A DNA stretch of 47,681 bases from an uncultured Collinsella sp. (GTDB lineage: Bacteria > Actinomycetota > Coriobacteriia > Coriobacteriales > Coriobacteriaceae): NCBI GenBank assembly GCA_902494585.1, contig CABUUD010000005.1:1-47681 (forward strand). Direction: 5' to 3'. Positions 38,201-42,623 of the stretch are shown here, piece after piece. Both the position numbers and the translations under genes were made by a program. The notes under the pieces are model-generated. The model saw only the letters and a list, made by a program, of their open reading frames with translations. It was not told the origin of the DNA and searched no databases. How positions within the stretch are numbered: position 1 is the first letter of the stretch; the number at the start of each line of letters is the position of its first letter.

Positions 38201-40001
38201 CGGTGCCACGCTGCCCGAGGGTACACAGCTCACACTCGTGGACACGGCCAACAACAGCCGCGAATATCACTACACGGTGGGCACGGGTGGCGCGACGTCA
38301 GTCAAGCTCACCGAGTTTGTGGACGCTGGCAACAAGGCTTACTACACCGAACCGTGGCTGAGCGAAATCGTGGGCGTGAAGGCCGATGAGGCCAGGGAGG
38401 ACAAGGACGGCGCTTGGGTCAAGCTCGCCGATGACGAGGTCAAGGACAAGAGCCAGGCCGAACTCGCGAAGATGGCTGGCGCCAAGGTCGATGGCGCGTA
38501 CTACCGCGCGCGCACTTCTTCCGACGCGACGGGCACGTTCTATACCCTCTCCGTTGATAAGGAAGAGCCCAAGAGCGAAAACTTCTACTTGGTGGTGCGC
38601 ACGCCGGCGGGGTCCGCGGGCGTCAACGGCTACACCGCCACCACGGTGGACACGAGCCTCAACGAGCACATCAACTACCTGCTGCGAGGCAAGAAAGCAG
38701 CCGACGGCAAGGCTGCCGAGGATGGGCACCAGAATACGCCCTCGACCTACAGCGTGGCATCAAACTACACGCACAGCCTCGTTGACAACAAGCGTAACCT
38801 CGTCGACAACAGGGACAGCATCAACCGGATGGAGCTCAAGGAAGCCACCTATTCGCTTTCCATGAACGTGAGCGACACCGTGACGTTTGACTCGAGCCAG
38901 CAATACACGAGCTCTGACGCGCTGTATTATCAGCTCGATTCGTCGCTTGTCACCTATCACGATGGCGTCATCGCGGGCTCGGTAGGATACCCCACGGGCA
39001 CGCAGGGCACGTATGAGTTCTACGTTAAGGTGGGTGATAACTACTACACCTGGGGCGGGTCGGGTTGGAATCTGGCCGGCACGAAGGAGACCCCAGTGGT
39101 GTCGGGCCTTAGTTGGACTGCGAACGGTGGCGACATGTCACTGGTGCTTGCCGATGCTGAGGGTAATCCCATCGATATGTCGGGCCTGCGCGAGATCGCC
39201 AAGAACCATGTCAACGCCTTCACCGTTACCATGAGGGCCGCGCTCACCATGACGGAGCCTGCCTGCCAGGCGGGTATCGTGGCCTCGCAGAACAGCGGCA
39301 CCGACCGCTACACCAAACCCAACTACCGCGCGTACCTTTCCACGCATGCCGACACGCTCAGCACCAGTAGCAACTCGGCATACAACGATGGCGGCGCCGG
39401 CTACTACCGTATGGATGTGGGCTCATCGACCATCGCGCTCGAGGCGTCTAAGAAATCCCAGTTGGGCATCAACATCGATGATCTCAAGTCCGCTGACGGC
39501 GAGATCGCTCTGGTGGGTACCTACGACCTGAGCAAGCTCACGGGCGCCGAGGCTAAGATCGACGCCGCAAACACGGTGACCTACACGCTGAGCCTGGAGC
39601 AGCGGCAAGATGATGGCGGCTATGCTCCGGTCGGCGATATCTCGAACTACATTACGGTGCTCGGCAGCGATTACCTAGGCACGGGTGCGGCATCCGCCGA
39701 CGGCAACAGCTATGTGTTCACCGACACCAAGACCAACGGCGCGTTCCTCACGCGCGACGGCAACAGCCTTGCCTTTAAGCATGCCTTCCGCGTTAAAGTG
39801 AATACGAATGTTGAGGGTGAGAACCAAACTTACGCAAACTACCGCTTGGTGCTTACGGCCAATATTATGACCGGCAACGTTGTCGACGACACACCGGTCA
39901 ACGTTAGCAACCTTGATGGCTATTCGCACTCCGACTACGTGACGTACACGCTAGCGCGCATCAACACCGAGGGCATTCGGCACGAGACGAAAACCAACTA
40001 G
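29292..40001 (+). CDS. giant secreted beta-helix-like protein with GLUG-type repeats, 3,569 aa
   Basis: N-terminal signal peptide (basic MRTAKR, hydrophobic core, likely cleavage after VFA at about residue 35). Residues 40-150 are an acidic Asp/Ala/Thr/Gly-rich linker. From about 160 to 2,650 there are more than twenty GGLIG/GGLVG-like turns (AGGLIGEA, YGGLVGKL, AGGLVGYL, VGGLLGYS, SGGLIGYF), the GLUG motif, separated by short beta strands; this predicts a very long parallel beta-helix or fibre. The last ~900 residues are Ig-like or mixed beta. The C-terminus ends ETKTN with no LPxTG, membrane segment or choline/SLH motif, so surface retention must depend on partners, perhaps the three membrane proteins upstream. 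Likely adhesin or matrix protein. Confidence 0.85.
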   Translation: MRTAKRITTACLTAIMIFQALAPSTEVFAQELDAVMEASVSAARAAGNTARSVQDGVATALQDADQAASDDAATTPGADAGATEGGDGSTNAGESQDSTTDGTTNGDTPTEGDASQDDAATDEGAADEEQADDADADAADQAGANYPIATVEALRHALGDGNVITDDLGAVTAITFESNADLIAISNTDPAIYQNANISKGGSTGIDFDVCGAEIVDGLGSLTFQGFGSDAYPFKGTLDLGGRSLTANKTLFNNIELSDANSTVKLTWKGTDAQPIVAAKVTGADKTLAATVTVGTPKSDAEKDICKLTSPLVGEVTGALTLNATYTTSANSPLAVDMQSSAGNMGLLANTLAEGASLTLAGLTLPDNLNGTPTINALAADANAGGLIGEAREGATVAMPTGIDVSALSVAGENAAGGLIGKATKLTLTVGKDNSGKEASGKAVAIKPAHAVGSSSAGTYAGGLIGDASFADAFTINSGIFDFGKGVALSVSNTSAAPSAGGLFGVLDISNGDVAVNGGSYTSTLQNGKDDNKHGNYGGLVGKLWGRKNGDALHAFTVQGDTAVSFGVGSNGKLTYAGGLVGYLGEGGGSTNVSAVVISDATVTCSTSGYASANGKYGGAVGVVDTNNVLEVRGLKVKTASGATIGGTNGGFAGVVGSSWLGIVKFSGITDLSDATFVENDHTAQLIYENFNSLIFAAGSGSDSDAAAGDIKKWQYKRPSTPVKIDDVYSYGQVIRLGNPLSEDLISINKEHQWNFSSKLVKTGDAFALASIDDFAKLAITWQTNGYYSMVDGVTENNLNGLQSSTITVNGTIDLKGTGLTGFAQDRADGSQVFSGTLNGGGTINLAVGEPYGKRGEAVLDDNDTSNGNGKIYRHGRLGLFAAVNGATISNVTIAGSMKFDNGSAIDAGSLAGTIVGNLPLSGVTCKTNIACDDTFGNEVNIGGIAGSVSAASTVAFKDNSRAQATIAATKTLNGNSRIGGAIGYVGDYGSSFNVAGLEVAGSIETGNCTSGKIAQVGGLIGCIAQSTYGADGAIANSAKKDVNITGLSFNSFKMGVGKNGDKLNGVGGLLGYSWGNAVVTIGDDNINKSENSYALKTTNASIIATVDDSKELGGLVYAASGHWIINNYAIDLSGTKINAGAAQTLGVLVCRGCKVDDKTTYGVESYLGLYLEDRAYWDTAYRVPTGEGAIVASGVTSFDEWVGSGVKPNNGSKLMDADWNTVVSLHTQKNKLDMDGDSTKDNSYHNRSSFGRSQNTNGNTRYFYNLDIASKNCEGGFSGSQIDTADKLLLWSAFCYAPAGIRSTIVPDGTTGLDDSITITGTIDLAGYSYYPTQPIGEVTVNNAAITFYYSKIKAEQNGNKLNSDATQHENMHCGLFQTVADGDLTVSNVTLGGTVGPVINDGKSSTDAIGASGSSSGALVCRYVYGSSDGNGTKIRKISIDDLTLNNLIVDGANSATDANAYMPLLINEMQKYVSLNAKNIKTTGYTSGTKAATSLFGKLGVGSEADQVTAKFEQISLPSQENNTIFTHASLLESFGYGSTGTGSADYTFTRADADAGKVTYGSEIDGSTEYPGKQLWYYDEATYGAVSGYVTVDGKKDGDVRPWFGDYLPYVYKGKAAEDGVQYHEIKVNQRIPKLVMGCGTYGDPYSVTNAAEMNAIANYINNMTALDGWEVTIVADQGRLCTRRSSDHSTDNEVTYVYKQANGTDNKWEKKTGDASTNSPQTLSDETMHRYMQSAYYSIEPTEGNTITLDGASFGGFGNRANPFRGVIVGNFGSDNKNATIKIENNEGSLRGLIPYSYGSVVRDLNIRYVNASATITYSAKDADGVPTAFFGGVVGCILGGDNIIDGVVVNGTTAENPTTGFTVTGGGDKPHLVPIGGYVGAIAGGGVIFRNMDKSGKSSWRAGTGDKSRGLGKGNFDLYNNPYVGRVIDGYAFSEGCKVENGNANYQINELTKKGTPCVTTTGTDNKYLGTNAEAPVTMVKNAQGLLVLSAIISSGAGAGAAHTNYSNNGVFRGSKAYWGSDSQDPAICGYLFGTKEYGKVRNANYANVGKPESAAGDFEIAKNDDQKAPGKQGWHGPLDHDDDVNSPYLVASYAADYQTGYVCASKSIGMSLEFKQGDTYDMTDYGTGYVGLNGRYYSNACNSNQPGTDRDRITPHVATIDGNGATITVGTEGTAYGVVEYADDDYKVSGVGGLFSTVMFTSTNVGQSVTANDGAQVKDLTFSNCNVALTYIDTNGEAKPGEAPNDLTGAGLLAGATANYDDGTCGIYRNVQMKNCTVSGAKSVGGLLGSSGRARRTTSEDRTYMVEFGDGWGPAYLYDCSYTGLNVTGEKNVGGYVGTVASACGVWTTAGTGVSERTVGKNSTITATGTVPYVGGVLGYVERSDISVNTNIGTTTAAQSSCTAVISGVNVLATGSNSDDHMGAGGVVGRARGGVISMSNVRIDGGNGTENAVIGDKAGTNNSIYNAGGLIGEVTSSGSPNKYWFDDCSVKNVSIAGTGKCSGGLIGYFFSNVNIACNNIAIENATIKGNWSGGLLGANNASNSGSVVIDVTNTKVSNTTFSERSNGGIMGDGRGQFHLLNVLMDSNSYNAGKTQGVLLGEVDTGDGKYSLSAAGVEVKPGSGKTTSDLPPMVYTTNTNTAAVNEKTYIAFGDYNGTAAAPNENKTLYGAGDTATTATSPYVTTRPVSTLAVRASDGDTTDRYLFGDGAAIDTAATIQSQAGARVPGRYTYTNIAGINDAGAYQNTSTYSADSSRSTYNANNITSDKKAKTDFPVLVIPGNDTTTVESYLNIVTNGGFSDARRLNGSTAHVTATAEVFSLADNGTFVKDVAASQAPTLKVLNNGTSSMAFRASTDWDNEQGRFTLLTVTFSEAGQSYRVQVPIIVKRMLEIDFTATYSEGANFKAADYATKYDKHVLVSSGDTMTGYLTWTYGSARGKPVDYGWNTLLEAGGSMGPLNKSITFGATLPEGTQLTLVDTANNSREYHYTVGTGGATSVKLTEFVDAGNKAYYTEPWLSEIVGVKADEAREDKDGAWVKLADDEVKDKSQAELAKMAGAKVDGAYYRARTSSDATGTFYTLSVDKEEPKSENFYLVVRTPAGSAGVNGYTATTVDTSLNEHINYLLRGKKAADGKAAEDGHQNTPSTYSVASNYTHSLVDNKRNLVDNRDSINRMELKEATYSLSMNVSDTVTFDSSQQYTSSDALYYQLDSSLVTYHDGVIAGSVGYPTGTQGTYEFYVKVGDNYYTWGGSGWNLAGTKETPVVSGLSWTANGGDMSLVLADAEGNPIDMSGLREIAKNHVNAFTVTMRAALTMTEPACQAGIVASQNSGTDRYTKPNYRAYLSTHADTLSTSSNSAYNDGGAGYYRMDVGSSTIALEASKKSQLGINIDDLKSADGEIALVGTYDLSKLTGAEAKIDAANTVTYTLSLEQRQDDGGYAPVGDISNYITVLGSDYLGTGAASADGNSYVFTDTKTNGAFLTRDGNSLAFKHAFRVKVNTNVEGENQTYANYRLVLTANIMTGNVVDDTPVNVSNLDGYSHSDYVTYTLARINTEGIRHETKTN

Positions 40002-40010
40002 CTACGCGAG

Positions 40011-40041
40011 GGGCGGCAACCACCCGGTTGCCGCCCTTTTT
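40011..40041 (+). terminator. terminator of the giant-protein operon
   Basis: Perfect 10-bp stem GGGCGGCAAC / GTTGCCGCCC (40011-40036) with a 6-nt loop, followed by five T. Confidence 0.93.
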
Positions 40042-40077
40042 CTTGTTCGCTTGGCCTACTGCTGCCCCAGCTCTCCA

Positions 40078-40174
40078 CCAACTTTCCAACTTTCCACGTA
40101 ACTTACCACCTAAGGTGGAAAGCTGGAAAGTTAAGTGGAAAGCTGGTAAGTTAGGTGGAAAGTTGGAAAGTTGG
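40078..40174. repeat. TGGAAAG repeat block, upstream copy
   Basis: Three 20-bp direct repeats at 40115, 40135 and 40155 (third unit GTGGAAAGTTGGAAAGTTGG), plus an inverted part: 40078-40108 is complementary to 40144-40174 in 30 of 31 positions. The last repeat ends at the Shine-Dalgarno (GGGAGG, 40173-40178) of the next gene, so a bound protein or RNA fold could block translation. Confidence 0.9.
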
Positions 40175-40184
40175 GAGGTTCGGC

Positions 40185-41654
40185 ATGAATGAGGAGTGGT
40201 TGGCGCAGGTCATCCATCATCTGCGGACAATAGGAAACGACACCCAGCAGTACGAAGTAAAAGAAGCCAAGGGCGCGCTCCCCAAAAGCATCGTCGAGAC
40301 GCTTTCGGCATTTTCCAACGCGCAGGGCGGCTTTATCATCCTCGGCATTTCCGAAAAGAACGGGTTTATGCCCGTCGAGGGTTTTGATGCCCGCAAGATG
40401 CAAGACGCCCTCTCTTCTGCATGTGAAAAGCTGACGCCCGTTGTGAGGCCGGATATCCAAGTGCTCCCCTTCGAGGGTAAGCTGGTGCTTTGCGCGCGCA
40501 TCAAAGAAATGCATCCACGCGATAAACCCTGCTATATTGCGGCACGCGGAATGTACGATTCGTCCTTTATCCGTACGGGCGACGGCGACCGGCGCATGAC
40601 TCCCTACGAAATCGATCGCTTTATGGAGGAGCATGTTCAGCCTACATACGACGACGAGCCGGTCGAAGGTGCCACGCTCGATGACCTTGACGCCGATCTT
40701 TTGCAAGGGTTTATAAAACGCCAGCGCGAGCTACACCCTAGGCTTTTGGGCACCAGAAGCGACGATGAGATTCTCCTTGACCTGCATGTGACCAAAAGGG
40801 TGGACGACGCAATCGTGCCGACGCTTGCTGCAATTGTCGCGATGGGACGGTTTCCGCAAAAGTTCTTCCCACGTCTCAATGTGACCTTTACGGCGTACCC
40901 CGGGACCACAAAAACGCAGCGAGTAAGTGATAACAAGCGTTTTGTGGATTCTCAGACCATTTTGGGTCCGATCCCTTTCATGATTGAGGACGTGCTTGCC
41001 GCCGTTGCGAGAAACACCCGAAACGCAGCGGTTATCGAGGGCGCGTTCCGGAAAGATGTGCCCGATTATCCGCCCGTGGCGCTGCGCGAGGCGGTGGCGA
41101 ACGCGCTCATGCACCGCGACTACTCTTCCGCCGCGCGCGGCTCACAAGTGCAGGTCAACCTGTATATCGACCGCGTCGAGATTCTCAATCCCGGCGGGCT
41201 GTACGGCGACGTAACGATCGATTCGCTGGGAGTTTCTGGGGTTTCGTCATCCAGAAACCAGTTCCTTTCAAATATCCTCGAGACCACGCCGTACCCAGAC
41301 GGTGGCTACGTGGTCGAAAATCGCGGCACTGGTTATCAGGAGATAGGTGAGCAGCTCGAGCGGGCAAACATGTTGCCGCCCGAACCAAAGAACTCGACAG
41401 TTTCTTTTTCGTTGACGTTCGATAAGCGAAAGATAATGCGGGCGGAACAGGTGACGTCTGTGGGGCATGTGGACGAGGCAATCTTGGATTACCTGGCAAC
41501 ACATTCTTCGGCTTCGACCAAGGAGCTCACCGACGCTTCGGGTTTGAGCAGGAGCGCCGTTTCCAACCACATAAAAGGCTTGATTGGTGCGGGCAAGATT
41601 GAGGCGATGGAGCCTCCGCGCAGCCCGCGACAACGGTATCGACTCGCGAAGTAG
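40185..41654 (+). CDS. AlbA_2 (Schlafen-like) putative DNA-binding regulator with C-terminal winged helix
   Basis: 489 aa from ATG 40185 (GGGAGG 6 nt upstream; 40155 falls inside the repeats). N-terminal AlbA_2 domain: YEVKEAKGALPKSIVETLSAFSNAQGGFIILGI. The middle is an ATP-binding-like region of the COG2865 type (REAVANALMHRDYS, IEILNPGGLYG). C-terminal winged helix: IKGLIGAGKIEAMEPPR after a recognition helix LSRSAVSNH. Flanked on both sides by the same repeat block, probably its binding sites. Family function is not settled. Confidence 0.85.
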   Translation: MNEEWLAQVIHHLRTIGNDTQQYEVKEAKGALPKSIVETLSAFSNAQGGFIILGISEKNGFMPVEGFDARKMQDALSSACEKLTPVVRPDIQVLPFEGKLVLCARIKEMHPRDKPCYIAARGMYDSSFIRTGDGDRRMTPYEIDRFMEEHVQPTYDDEPVEGATLDDLDADLLQGFIKRQRELHPRLLGTRSDDEILLDLHVTKRVDDAIVPTLAAIVAMGRFPQKFFPRLNVTFTAYPGTTKTQRVSDNKRFVDSQTILGPIPFMIEDVLAAVARNTRNAAVIEGAFRKDVPDYPPVALREAVANALMHRDYSSAARGSQVQVNLYIDRVEILNPGGLYGDVTIDSLGVSGVSSSRNQFLSNILETTPYPDGGYVVENRGTGYQEIGEQLERANMLPPEPKNSTVSFSLTFDKRKIMRAEQVTSVGHVDEAILDYLATHSSASTKELTDASGLSRSAVSNHIKGLIGAGKIEAMEPPRSPRQRYRLAK

Positions 41655-41690
41655 GGCTGTCCGTCGCCCATGCTTCGGTCTCCCAACTTC

Positions 41691-41781
41691 TTCCCAGCTT
41701 TCCACTTAACTTACCACTTAAGGTGGAAAGCTGGAAAGTTAAGTGGAAAGTTGGGAAGCAAGTGGAAAGCTGACATGTTAG
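41691..41781. repeat. TGGAAAG repeat block, downstream copy
   Basis: Repeats start at 41723, 41743 and 41762, with an inverted part to the left (41691-41721). A 52-bp core (41699-41750) matches the upstream block with 2 differences. The two blocks bracket the AlbA_2 gene at about 1.6 kb distance in direct orientation. The remaining 256 bp to the HTH gene are AT-rich and hold only the promoter below. Confidence 0.88.
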
Positions 41782-41984
41782 GTGCGGACTGACGAGGGGT
41801 TAATAATTGCACAAACCATACCAGCCAAACAAAAAGATACCAATCTGGTTGGTAAAACACCGTCAATGAGCCGCGAGCCAACTAGCTGCGTAAATAAAAC
41901 CTAAAGAACTGTTGCAAATGAATGGCAAATACCCAGATGCCGCCGTTGCGATTTTCAATTAACTGTTACGCGGGAACAGCAAAA

Positions 41985-41993
41985 TGCTACTAT
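41985..41993 (+). promoter_or_regulatory. extended -10 promoter of the HTH gene
   Basis: TGCTACTAT fits an extended -10 (TGnTAnnAT), 45 bp before the GTG. A small palindrome CTGTT(7)AACAG at 41963-41979 just upstream could be an operator. Confidence 0.4.
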
Positions 41994-42037
41994 CTAACAA
42001 GCACGTAAGAAAGCAGATTAACGGTTAAGGCTAAGAA

Positions 42038-42442
42038 GTGGCAGGTATGTCGGAAGCAACTAGGACCCGCACGCATGCGCCCGAGGTTAGGCAGCGCGCC
42101 GTCGAGATCCTCCAAGAGGGGGTCGGTCACCGCGCCCTCGCTGCAAAGCTTGGCATTCCCCAGGCCACGGCTCGTCAGTGGGCCCGCGCATATGCCGTGG
42201 GCGGTGCCGACGCCGTGCTCAATGCGGGCGCTCGTCATCACACCTATTCGTACGACGTAAAGCTCGCCGTGGTTAAGGACCGTCTGGAAAACGGCCTGAC
42301 GGTTCGCGAGGCCATGATCAAGCACGGGATTCCCAGCGAGTCTTCAGTCAAGGCTTGGTGCCGCCAGTATCGCGAGAGCGGTGAGTCCGCGCTGGTCGAT
42401 AAGCCGCGCGGCCGCAAGCCGCGCGTTAAAAAGGCGGAATAG
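42038..42442 (+). CDS. orphan IS3/IS150-type double helix-turn-helix protein
   Basis: 134 aa from GTG 42038 (AAGG upstream); ATG 42047 is possible. Two HTH units: HRALAAKLGIPQATARQWARAYA and TVREAMIKHGIPSESSVKAW, each followed by a Gly-rich turn, then a basic tail GRKPRVKK. This is the OrfA part of IS3-family transposases. No OrfB (DDE) frame and no terminal inverted repeats follow, and a terminator lies right after, so this is either a domesticated regulator or a remnant. Confidence 0.75.
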   Translation: MAGMSEATRTRTHAPEVRQRAVEILQEGVGHRALAAKLGIPQATARQWARAYAVGGADAVLNAGARHHTYSYDVKLAVVKDRLENGLTVREAMIKHGIPSESSVKAWCRQYRESGESALVDKPRGRKPRVKKAE

Positions 42443-42454
42443 CGAACGGGATGG

Positions 42455-42477
42455 TGCGCCCACAGGGGCGCATTTTT
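42455..42477 (+). terminator. terminator of the HTH gene
   Basis: TGCGCCC / GGGCGCA stem with 4-nt loop followed by TTTTT. Confidence 0.85.
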
Positions 42478-42623
42478 CTTGCCGCCCCTCTGCTCCAATG
42501 CGGACAGACTCCTTACCCCGCACGTACAAAACTCCCCAGTTGACCGAAAACCCGCCGCCGCTACTCCTCAATTGAGCTATAACGTTAAACAATTGCAGCG
42601 TTTTTGCATGGGGGAGTGATGGT

